Assembly (NCBI GenBank): GCA_030039095.1 | Contig: JASHQP010000496.1 | Coordinates: 1 to 6,242, forward strand | Length of the DNA stretch: 6,242 bases | Source of the DNA: Streptosporangiaceae bacterium | GTDB lineage: Bacteria > Actinomycetota > Actinomycetes > Streptosporangiales > Streptosporangiaceae | Direction of reading: 5' to 3' | Shown: piece after piece, positions 1-5,246 of the stretch | How positions within the stretch are numbered: the first letter of the stretch is position 1 | How the letters are laid out: every line of letters starts with the position of its first letter | The notes under the pieces: generated by a model | Databases searched by the model: none | Seen by the model: only the letters and a program-made list of their open reading frames with translations | What the model was told of the DNA's origin: nothing | Program-made: the position numbers and the translations under genes

Positions 1-641
1 GCACCGGCCCGGGCACCGACGGCGGCGTCTGGTCGCTGCTGCGCCGATCGCGCCTGTTCGTAGTCGTCGTCGTCAACGTGATCGCGGCCAACCTCGTGTT
101 CGGCGGCACGTTCGAGGTGGCCCTGCCCGCACTGGCGCACGCGAGGTTCGGCGCCGGCGGCTATGGAGCGCTGATCGCGTGCCTGGGCGCTGGCGCCGTG
201 ATCGGCACGCTCGCAGCCGCCCGCGGCGGCAACGCCGCGCGGCCGGCGCTGGTAGCCAGCGGCAGTTTTCTGGTCGAGGCAATCGCCGTCGGGCTGATCC
301 CGTTCCTCGGCGGGCTGCCCGGAGCGGCGGCGGCGGCGTTTGTCCTGGGTGCCTGCAACGGCATGGGCAACGTGGTCTTCCTCACGCTGGTCCAGCGGTG
401 GGCGCCTCCCCGGCTGCTCGGCCGGGTGATGAGCGTGATCATGCTGGCTGGTCTCGGCAGCTTTCCGCTCTCGGTGGCGGTGTCCGGGGTGCTGGTGCAC
501 CGCCTCGGCCCGTCTCCGTTCTTCCCCGTGGCCGCGGCGACGGTCGCCATCTCCGTTGTCGGCGCGATGTCCCAGCGGGAGTTCCGGGACTTCGGGTCGA
601 CGCGGCCGCCAGAGGCGGAACTCGGCGCCGAAACCGCGTGA
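1..641 (+). CDS. MFS transporter, C-terminal half (5' end outside window)
   Basis: The frame is open from base 3 to the TGA at 639-641, giving 212 residues with no upstream start, so the true start lies left of the window. The first ~15 residues are polar and probably belong to the central cytoplasmic loop. They are followed by about six hydrophobic segments, at roughly residues 19-38, 50-73, 78-98, 103-120, 136-158 and 166-184, separated by short Arg-rich loops. The loop WAPPRLLGRVMS before the fifth segment and the Gly/Ala-rich helices resemble the MFS_3 (EntS-like) group of drug or siderophore exporters. The role would be proton-coupled efflux across the cytoplasmic membrane; the substrate cannot be read from this half. 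The C-terminus is a short charged tail. The GTG at 78 is internal to the first membrane helix and is not a credible start. The next gene converges on it after 33 bp with no clear hairpin between them. Confidence 0.85.
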   Translation, partial: TGPGTDGGVWSLLRRSRLFVVVVVNVIAANLVFGGTFEVALPALAHARFGAGGYGALIACLGAGAVIGTLAAARGGNAARPALVASGSFLVEAIAVGLIPFLGGLPGAAAAAFVLGACNGMGNVVFLTLVQRWAPPRLLGRVMSVIMLAGLGSFPLSVAVSGVLVHRLGPSPFFPVAAATVAISVVGAMSQREFRDFGSTRPPEAELGAETA

Positions 642-674
642 GCCCACTGCCTCGAACGCGACGCCCCGCCCTGG

Positions 675-1187
675 TCAGGCGGCGCTCGGCTCGGTCAGGT
701 ACGCGGCCCACTGCGGGTCGCCGTCGTGGGCCGCGCCGATCAGCCGCCAGTGCGCCCCCCGCGGAACGGCAGGAACGCAGAGCAGGGTCCAGCCGAGCTC
801 GTCGATCAGCCGGTCAGCCTTGCGATGGTTGCACCGCATGCAGGACGCGACGCAGTTCTCCCAGGAATGGGCGCCGCCGCGGCTGCGCGGGATGACGTGA
901 TCGATGGTTTCCGCCTTGGTGCCGCAGTACGCGCACAGGTAGTTGTCTCTGCGCATCAGCGCCGCCCGGGTGAGCGGGACGCGGCTGCGGTGCGGGACGC
1001 GGATGTAGCGCCGCAGCCTGATCACGGATGGTGCCGCGAGCACGACCGAGGAGGAGTGCAGCACCGCGCCCCCGGCGTCGTCGTGCACGACCTCTGCCTT
1101 CTCGCCGAGGACCAGGCAAACGGCGCGGTGCAGGCCAACCGTGGTGAGCGGCTCATAGGTGATGTTGAGCAGCAATACCCGACGCAC
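675..1187 (-). CDS. Stand-alone HNH endonuclease
   Basis: A 170-residue protein of the small actinobacterial HNH family. The N-terminal part (VRRVLLLNITYEPLTTVGL) and the RVPLTRAALMRRD stretch are typical of it. The HNH/zinc-ribbon core runs from about residue 84 to 126: CAYC (C85, C88), DHVIPRSRGG with D96-H97, ENC with N111, CMRC (C116, C119) and NHRK with H121. All metal and catalytic positions of the fold are present, so it is predicted to be an active metal-dependent nuclease. The GTG at 1185-1187 is chosen because a strong GGGAGGTG ribosome site lies 5 bases upstream and because family members begin at this point. An ATG 63 bases further out (1250) would add residues unlike the family and has no ribosome site. 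There is no methyltransferase, toxin domain or phage gene nearby, so it is not an obvious restriction or toxin component. Its biological substrate is unknown. It is transcribed divergently from the peptidase. Confidence 0.9.
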   Translation of the reverse strand: MRRVLLLNITYEPLTTVGLHRAVCLVLGEKAEVVHDDAGGAVLHSSSVVLAAPSVIRLRRYIRVPHRSRVPLTRAALMRRDNYLCAYCGTKAETIDHVIPRSRGGAHSWENCVASCMRCNHRKADRLIDELGWTLLCVPAVPRGAHWRLIGAAHDGDPQWAAYLTEPSAA

Positions 1188-1190
1188 TCC

Positions 1191-1198
1191 CACCTCCC
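1191..1198 (-). promoter_or_regulatory. Ribosome binding site that fixes the HNH start
   Basis: Read on the - strand this is GGGAGGTG, a near-perfect match to the 16S rRNA 3' end. It is followed by GGGA and then the GTG start at 1187, giving about 5 bases between GGAGG and the start. An in-frame GTG lies inside the site itself (1193-1191) and is therefore a worse candidate. Confidence 0.8.
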
Positions 1199-1308
1199 AG
1201 GCAGGTGCGCCGCCGAAGTGTCGGGGCACCCGTGACCAGTGTGATTGCATGATGGCCGGTCCGCCAACCCCATTAGCCTAACCGGGAGCGGCGGCAGGCG
1301 CGGCCAAC

Positions 1309-1352
1309 GCGCCGGCTCCGCCTCGCCAGCGCGCCGGCTCAGGCTCGCCAGC
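1309..1352. repeat. 22-bp tandem duplication in the divergent promoter region
   Basis: Two head-to-tail copies, 1309-1330 and 1331-1352, match at 20 of 22 positions; the differences are at positions 11 and 13 of the unit. Each copy begins GCGCCGGCTC and ends CTCGCCAGC. A small palindrome, AGCGG-A-CCGCT (1350-1360), overlaps the end of the second copy. The repeat lies about 45 bp upstream of the proposed -35 of the peptidase and about 120 bp upstream of the HNH start. It could be a binding site for a dimeric regulator, since 22 bp is about two helical turns, or simple replication slippage. The remainder of the 1188-1430 gap shows a TAGCCT hexamer (1274-1279) but no other clear signal. Confidence 0.6.
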
Positions 1353-1395
1353 GGACCGCTCCGGCCACTCGTCCCGCCCCCGGGATGCCCAGGCC

Positions 1396-1423
1396 TTCCA
1401 ACCCCAGGACCCGCCCATATAGT
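1396..1423 (+). promoter_or_regulatory. Candidate sigma-70-type promoter for a leaderless peptidase mRNA
   Basis: TATAGT at 1418-1423 is a strong actinobacterial -10 (TAnnnT), conspicuous in this GC-rich gap. A weak -35-like TTCCAA (1396-1401) lies 16 bp upstream. Seven bases separate the -10 from the ATG at 1431, so transcription would be expected to begin at or very near the A of the ATG. There is no Shine-Dalgarno sequence in the 20 bases before the ATG, which agrees with a leaderless transcript. The start-site position is inferred, not measured. Confidence 0.6.
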
Positions 1424-1430
1424 GCAGCTC

Positions 1431-3518
1431 ATGGCCGCAGCCGCATACCCGCCCGCACGCCGCGAGGACATCGCCGAGGAGCTCCACGGACACCTGGTCC
1501 GGGACCCGTATCGCTGGCTCGAGGACGCCGGGAGCGGGCAGACCCGGTCCTGGCTGGCCGCGCAGGATGCGCTGCTGGCCGGGTACCTGGAGGGCCTCGG
1601 CGACCGGCGGGCGCTGGCCGAGCGGATCACCGAACTGCTCGGCGCCGGGAGCGTCGACCCCCCGGTGTGGCGCGGCGATCGGCAGTTCTACACCCGTCGC
1701 GAGGCAACCCAGGAGCACGCCGTGCTGCTGGTGGCCACGCCATCGGGCGGCGAGCGGGTCCTGGTCGACCCGATGGCGGCCGACGAGACCGGCACGACCA
1801 CGCTCGACGCCTGGCAGCCCGACCGCGAGGGCGGCCTGCTGGCCTACCAGCTGTCTCAGGGCGGCGACGAGGAGTCGCTGCTGCGGATCATGGACGTCGC
1901 GACCGGCGAGGACGTCGACGGCCCCATCGACCGCTGCCGGTACACGGGCGTGGCCTGGCTGCCCGGCGGCAAGGCGTTCTATTACACCCGCAGGCTTCCG
2001 CCCGAGGCGGTGCCCGACGGCGAGCAGCAGTATCACCGGAGGGTCTACCTGCACCGGGTGGGCAGCCCCGCCCGGGACGACGTGATGATCTTCGGCGACG
2101 GGATGGAGAAGACCAACTACTACTCGGTCTCGGTCAGCAGGGACGGCCGCTGGCTGATCGTCGGGGCCTCCGCGGGCACCGCGCCGCGCAACGACCTGTG
2201 GATCGCGGACCTGACCGCGACGCCAGCATCAGCGCCCGGCCTGCGCGCGGTCCAGGTGGGAGTCGACGCACAGACTGCCGCGCGCGCGGGCAGGGACGGG
2301 CGGCTCTACGTGTGGACCGACCGTGACGCGCCACGCGGCAGGCTCGCGGTGGCCGACCCCGCGGACCCCGGCTACGGCACGTGGCGCGACCTGGTGCCCG
2401 AGGATCCGGAGGCGGTGCTGACCGGTTTCGCGATTCTGGACGGCCCGGAGCTGGCCAGCGCGGTGCTGCTTGCCTCCTGGACCAGGCACGCGATCAGCGA
2501 GGTCAGCGTGCACGACCTGGCAACGGGCGAGCGCACGGGCACCGTGCCGCTACCCGGCCTTGGCACGATCGGGGGCCTCGGCGAGCGGCCGGAAGGCGGT
2601 CACGAGGCCTGGTTCGGCTACACCGACAACACAACGCCGCCGCTCGTGCTGCGCTATGACGCGCTCGCGGGCGCCACCACGACGTGGGCGCGCTCCCCCG
2701 GGCAGGTCGACGTCCCCGAGATCTCCGCGAGGCAGGTCGAGTACCCGTCCAGGGACGGCACGACCGTGCGGATGCTGATCATCTCCGGCGAAGGCCCGCA
2801 GCGCCCCCGGCCGGCGATCCTGTACGGATACGGCGGGTTCGATATCAGCATGCAGCCCGGGTACGCCGCGACGATTCTCGCCTGGGTCGAACGCGGGGGT
2901 GTGTACGCGATCGCGTCGCTGCGCGGCGGTGGCGACGAGGGCGAGGAGTGGCACCGGGCCGGGATGCGCGCCAGCAAGCAGAACGTGTTCGACGACTTCC
3001 ACGCCGCCGCCGAGAAGCTGATCGCCGACGGCTGGACCAGCCGGGGGCAGCTTGCGATCTCCGGCGGCTCCAACGGAGGGCTGCTGGTGGGCGCGGCGAT
3101 CACCCAGCGGCCCGATCTCTACGCCGCGGCGGCGTGCTCCGCCCCGCTGCTGGACATGATCCGCTACGAGCGGTTCGGGCTCGGCGAGACCTGGAGCGAC
3201 GAGTACGGCACCGCCGCAGACCCGCAGGAGTTCGGCTGGCTGCTGTCCTACTCCCCCTACCACCACGTCCGCGACGGGGTCAGCTATCCCGCGGTCCTGT
3301 TCACGATCTTCGACGGCGACACCAGGGTGGACCCGATGCACGCGCGCAAGATGTGCGCCGCGCTGCAGCACGCCACCGCGGCGCCATACCCGGAGCGGCC
3401 GGTCCTGCTGCGCCGGGAGTCCGATGTGGGGCACGGGGCACGCGCGGTCAGCCGTTCGGCGTCGCTGTCGGCCGACACCCTCGCGTTCCTCGGCTTCCTC
3501 ACCGGCCTCAGCCGGTAA
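1431..3518 (+). CDS. Prolyl oligopeptidase (peptidase family S9A)
   Basis: A 695-residue serine peptidase, about the usual family length, expected to cut short proline-containing peptides after Pro in the cytosol. There is no signal peptide or membrane segment. The N-terminal signature DPYRWLED is at residues 25-32, followed by a seven-bladed beta-propeller gate to about 415 and then the alpha/beta-hydrolase domain. The oxyanion-hole motif YGYGGF is at 465-470. The catalytic triad is Ser547 in GGSNGG, Asp630 in GDTRVDP and His668 in GHGAR. Trp588 and Arg632 match the proline-pocket Trp and the substrate-binding Arg of mammalian enzymes. The frame is open back to an ATG at 1245, but those 62 residues are Arg/Pro/Gly-rich and unlike the family, and they overlap the promoter region. 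I therefore start at the ATG at 1431, which directly follows a TATAGT -10. Protease II (oligopeptidase B) is the main alternative; the Trp and motif context favour the prolyl enzyme. Confidence 0.93.
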   Translation: MAAAAYPPARREDIAEELHGHLVRDPYRWLEDAGSGQTRSWLAAQDALLAGYLEGLGDRRALAERITELLGAGSVDPPVWRGDRQFYTRREATQEHAVLLVATPSGGERVLVDPMAADETGTTTLDAWQPDREGGLLAYQLSQGGDEESLLRIMDVATGEDVDGPIDRCRYTGVAWLPGGKAFYYTRRLPPEAVPDGEQQYHRRVYLHRVGSPARDDVMIFGDGMEKTNYYSVSVSRDGRWLIVGASAGTAPRNDLWIADLTATPASAPGLRAVQVGVDAQTAARAGRDGRLYVWTDRDAPRGRLAVADPADPGYGTWRDLVPEDPEAVLTGFAILDGPELASAVLLASWTRHAISEVSVHDLATGERTGTVPLPGLGTIGGLGERPEGGHEAWFGYTDNTTPPLVLRYDALAGATTTWARSPGQVDVPEISARQVEYPSRDGTTVRMLIISGEGPQRPRPAILYGYGGFDISMQPGYAATILAWVERGGVYAIASLRGGGDEGEEWHRAGMRASKQNVFDDFHAAAEKLIADGWTSRGQLAISGGSNGGLLVGAAITQRPDLYAAAACSAPLLDMIRYERFGLGETWSDEYGTAADPQEFGWLLSYSPYHHVRDGVSYPAVLFTIFDGDTRVDPMHARKMCAALQHATAAPYPERPVLLRRESDVGHGARAVSRSASLSADTLAFLGFLTGLSR

Positions 3519-3564
3519 GCGGCACTGCCTCCGGCGGCAGCCGGTAAGCAGCACTGCCTCCGGC
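3509..3564. repeat. 27-bp imperfect tandem repeat across the peptidase stop codon
   Basis: Copies at 3509-3535 and 3538-3564 have a period of 29 bp and match at 26 of 27 positions (G/A at unit position 13). The first copy holds the last sense codons and TAA stop of the peptidase (AGC CGG TAA); the second repeats the same bases just downstream, out of frame by two. Each unit is bounded by GCCGG and CCGGC, and the junction can fold as CTGCC/GGCAG (3525-3540). This looks like a local duplication of the gene's 3' end. Confidence 0.75.
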
Positions 3565-3599
3565 CGTTCAGTGTCGTCTCCTGCACCCCGCACGGCCGG
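3560..3599 (+). terminator. Candidate terminator hairpin after the peptidase gene
   Basis: CCGGCCGT (3560-3567) and ACGGCCGG (3592-3599) are perfect 8-bp inverted arms, all but one pair G-C, around a 24-base loop. The hairpin begins about 40 bp past the TAA. There is no T run, as is common for actinobacterial terminators. The long loop weakens the case, and it could instead be a protein-binding dyad upstream of the MscS gene. Confidence 0.4.
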
Positions 3600-3627
3600 C
3601 GACTATGGGAGGCGCTGTCTACCGAAC

Positions 3628-3633
3628 GGAGGG
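3628..3633 (+). promoter_or_regulatory. Ribosome binding site that fixes the MscS start
   Basis: GGAGGG is followed by five bases (TCGTC) and the GTG at 3639. It is the only good Shine-Dalgarno sequence near the start of this frame, so it selects this GTG over the later in-frame GTGs. No convincing -10/-35 pair is seen between the hairpin at 3599 and this site. Confidence 0.7.
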
Positions 3634-3638
3634 TCGTC

Positions 3639-4745
3639 GTGCACCCCCTGGTGCTTGCCGCCGGTCTACGGAGCCCTGCCCTGCTGCAGCAGCCCGACTC
3701 GCTGCAGCAGGCCTGCGGGCGAACCCAGAACCCCGGGATCGCCTGCCGCCTGGTATGGGATGTGACGCACAGCACCAAGGCCGCCGAGCTCACCACTGTC
3801 TACTTTGCCGGGCCGGCCCAGCTGGTGATCAGGATCGCCTATGTGCTCCTGATCGCGGTGGTGCTGCGGCTGATCGCGCACCGGGCCATCGGCAGGATCA
3901 CCTCCCGGGCAACGCGCAACGGCGCAGACGCCACTGACCGAACGCACACACTGCTGTTCCGCGAGCGGCGTCAGCAGCGCGCGGCCGCGCTGGGCGCGAT
4001 CCTCAGCAACGCGGCGTCGCTGACGATCTTTGGCATCGCGGTGGTCATCATCATCGGCGACATGGGCCTGAACCTCGCGCCGGTGCTGGCCAGCGCCGGG
4101 GTCCTGGGCGTGGCGATCGGGTTCGGCGCGCAGAACCTGGTACAGGACTTCCTGGCGGGGATCTTCATGCTGCTCGAGGACCAGTACGGCGTGGGCGACG
4201 TGATCAGCGTGGGCCAGACGACGGGGACGGTGGAAGGAGTGAGCCTGCGGATCACCCGGCTGCGCGACGTAAACGGCGTGGTCTGGCATATCCGCAATGG
4301 CACGATCAAAAAGGCCGGCAATGAGTCTCAGGGATGGGCCAGGGCCGTGGTCGACTTCCCGATCCCCTACCACCACGACCTCCCCCAGGTACGTCAGACA
4401 ATGCTGCGCACGGCCGATGACATGTGGCAGGAGCCGGCCTGGCACGAGATCATCCTGGAGAAACCCGAGGTCTGGGGTGTGCAGGAACTCTCCAGCGACG
4501 CGGTCCTGATGCGGCTGACGGCGCGGACCGTGCCGCTTCGCCAGTGGGAAGTGCAGCGCGAGCTGACCGAGCGCCTGAAGCTCGCGCTCGACGCCGCGGG
4601 CGCCGTCAACGGCGCAGGCGAGCCCGGCGGCGGATCCGGCACCATGGTCCCGGCACAGGCCCGTGCCCTTCCCGCGGACACCCAGGACCCGCCGGCGGCG
4701 GACGCACCAGCGTCCGGCGGCCCTCCCGGGCCGGACGCCCAGTGA
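3639..4745 (+). CDS. MscS-family small-conductance mechanosensitive channel
   Basis: A 368-residue inner-membrane channel that would open under membrane tension to release solutes on osmotic downshift. The first ~55 residues are polar and not conserved in any way I recognise. A first membrane helix lies at about 57-80, a second at about 118-139, and the pore-lining helix at about 145-180. The last contains the family hallmark, [14 protein letters not shown] (161-174), followed by the beta-domain entry YGVGDVISV (183-191). The cytoplasmic vestibule continues to about 320 with a DFPIPY strand (239-244). The tail (about 324-368) is Gly/Pro/Ala-rich and probably disordered. Aligning Q165 with Gln112 of E. 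coli MscS places V158 and F162 at the gate positions Leu105 and Leu109. The gene follows the peptidase by 120 bp, and the globin gene starts 46 bp after its stop. Start codon GTG at 3639 is backed by GGAGGG. Confidence 0.92.
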   Translation: MHPLVLAAGLRSPALLQQPDSLQQACGRTQNPGIACRLVWDVTHSTKAAELTTVYFAGPAQLVIRIAYVLLIAVVLRLIAHRAIGRITSRATRNGADATDRTHTLLFRERRQQRAAALGAILSNAASLTIFGIAVVIIIGDMGLNLAPVLASAGVLGVAIGFGAQNLVQDFLAGIFMLLEDQYGVGDVISVGQTTGTVEGVSLRITRLRDVNGVVWHIRNGTIKKAGNESQGWARAVVDFPIPYHHDLPQVRQTMLRTADDMWQEPAWHEIILEKPEVWGVQELSSDAVLMRLTARTVPLRQWEVQRELTERLKLALDAAGAVNGAGEPGGGSGTMVPAQARALPADTQDPPAADAPASGGPPGPDAQ

Positions 4746-4752
4746 GCCGCGC

Positions 4753-4782
4753 TTCGTGCGCCCGGCGGCGGGGACGTACCCT
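4753..4782 (+). promoter_or_regulatory. Candidate promoter for a leaderless globin mRNA
   Basis: TACCCT at 4777-4782 fits the actinobacterial TAnnnT -10 and ends nine bases before the ATG at 4792. A weak -35-like TTCGTG (4753-4758) lies 18 bp upstream, just past the MscS stop. No Shine-Dalgarno sequence precedes the ATG. Initiation at or close to the ATG is inferred, so the globin could be expressed on its own as well as by read-through from the channel gene. Confidence 0.45.
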
Positions 4783-4791
4783 GGGTCCGCG

Positions 4792-5217
4792 ATGAACGAG
4801 CCAACCGAGATCAGCTTCTACGAGGCCGTGGGCGGTGAGGAGACCTTCCGCCGCCTGGTCAGCCGGTTCTACCAGGAGGTCGCCAAGGATCCGGAGCTGC
4901 GGCCGGTGTACCCGAGCCGCGACCTCGGCCCGGCCGAGGAGCATCTGCGGATGTTCCTGATCCAGTACTGGGGCGGCCCGGGAACCTACAGCGAGCGGCG
5001 CGGGCATCCCAGGCTGCGGATGCGCCACGTCCACTTCAGGATCGGCGAGGCCGAACGCGACGCCTGGCTGCGGCACATGCGCACCGCCCTCGACGAGCTT
5101 GCCCTGGACGAGGCCCTGGACGCACAGCTCTGGGACTACCTGGTGATGGCAGCGCACAGCCTGGTCAACCAGCCGGTACACCCGCACGGTCCCGACCTCG
5201 GCCTCACCCCCGCCTGA
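4792..5217 (+). CDS. glbO: Group II truncated haemoglobin (trHbO/GlbO type)
   Basis: A 141-residue 2-on-2 haem protein whose sequence closely follows mycobacterial GlbO, for example [20 protein letters not shown] and HPRLRMRH. Using the M. tuberculosis protein as guide, the key haem-pocket residues are all present: B10 Tyr27, CD1 Tyr40, proximal F8 His79 and G8 Trp92. The Tyr/Tyr/Trp distal set is the group II signature, associated with very tight O2 binding and with peroxide or NO chemistry rather than O2 delivery. The protein is cytosolic, possibly membrane-associated as reported for mycobacterial trHbO. The frame is open back to 4663, inside the MscS gene, but the ATG at 4792 starts exactly where the family begins ([10 protein letters not shown]) and sits behind a TAnnnT element. 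The C-terminus has a short His/Pro extension after the conserved AAHSLVNQP. It converges on ettA. Confidence 0.95.
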   Translation: MNEPTEISFYEAVGGEETFRRLVSRFYQEVAKDPELRPVYPSRDLGPAEEHLRMFLIQYWGGPGTYSERRGHPRLRMRHVHFRIGEAERDAWLRHMRTALDELALDEALDAQLWDYLVMAAHSLVNQPVHPHGPDLGLTPA

Positions 5218-5232
5218 GCGCCGCCTGAGCGC
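5211..5232. repeat. 11-bp perfect tandem repeat across the globin stop codon
   Basis: The unit CGCCTGAGCGC occurs at 5211-5221 and again immediately at 5222-5232. The first copy contains the globin TGA stop (5215-5217); the second carries another TGA out of frame. The end of the second copy forms the left arm of the hairpin between the two convergent genes. Confidence 0.65.
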
Positions 5233-5244
5233 CGGGGCGGGCGC
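5229..5244. terminator. Small hairpin between convergent globin and ettA genes
   Basis: GCGCC (5229-5233) and GGCGC (5240-5244) pair around a six-base G-rich loop, lying directly after both stop codons. It is placed to serve as a bidirectional terminator, but the stem is only 5 bp, there is no T run, and G/C-rich dyads are common at this base composition. Confidence 0.3.
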
Positions 5245-5246
5245 CG

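Noticed and set aside
642..674. Terminator between the convergent MFS and HNH genes
   Set aside because: The 33-bp gap has no inverted repeat good enough to call.
179..895. 238-codon + strand open frame across the MFS end and the HNH gene
   Set aside because: It is Arg-rich, spans two real genes in the wrong frame or strand, and shows no domain.
1188..1250. Longer HNH protein starting at the ATG at 1250
   Set aside because: The extra 21 residues do not resemble family members, and the strong GGGAGGTG site lies within them, just before the GTG at 1187.
1245..1430. 62-codon N-terminal extension of the peptidase frame from the ATG at 1245
   Set aside because: It is low-complexity Arg/Pro/Gly sequence unlike the family, runs through the tandem repeat and the TATAGT promoter, has no ribosome site, and its ATG overlaps the outermost possible HNH start.
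3509..3564. Possible CRISPR-like repeat pair
   Set aside because: There are only two copies, the spacer between them is 2 bp, and the unit includes coding sequence. This is a tandem duplication, not an array.
2550..3593. 347-codon open frame on the - strand
   Set aside because: It lies opposite the peptidase catalytic domain, whose triad is intact on the + strand. Long antisense frames are expected at this GC content, and the translation is Arg/Gly/Val-rich with no recognisable domain.
4608..4742. MscS C-terminal Pro/Ala/Gly tail considered as a frameshift or fused domain
   Set aside because: The frame and base composition continue smoothly to a normal TGA. Disordered tails of this kind are common in actinobacterial membrane proteins, and no domain is visible.
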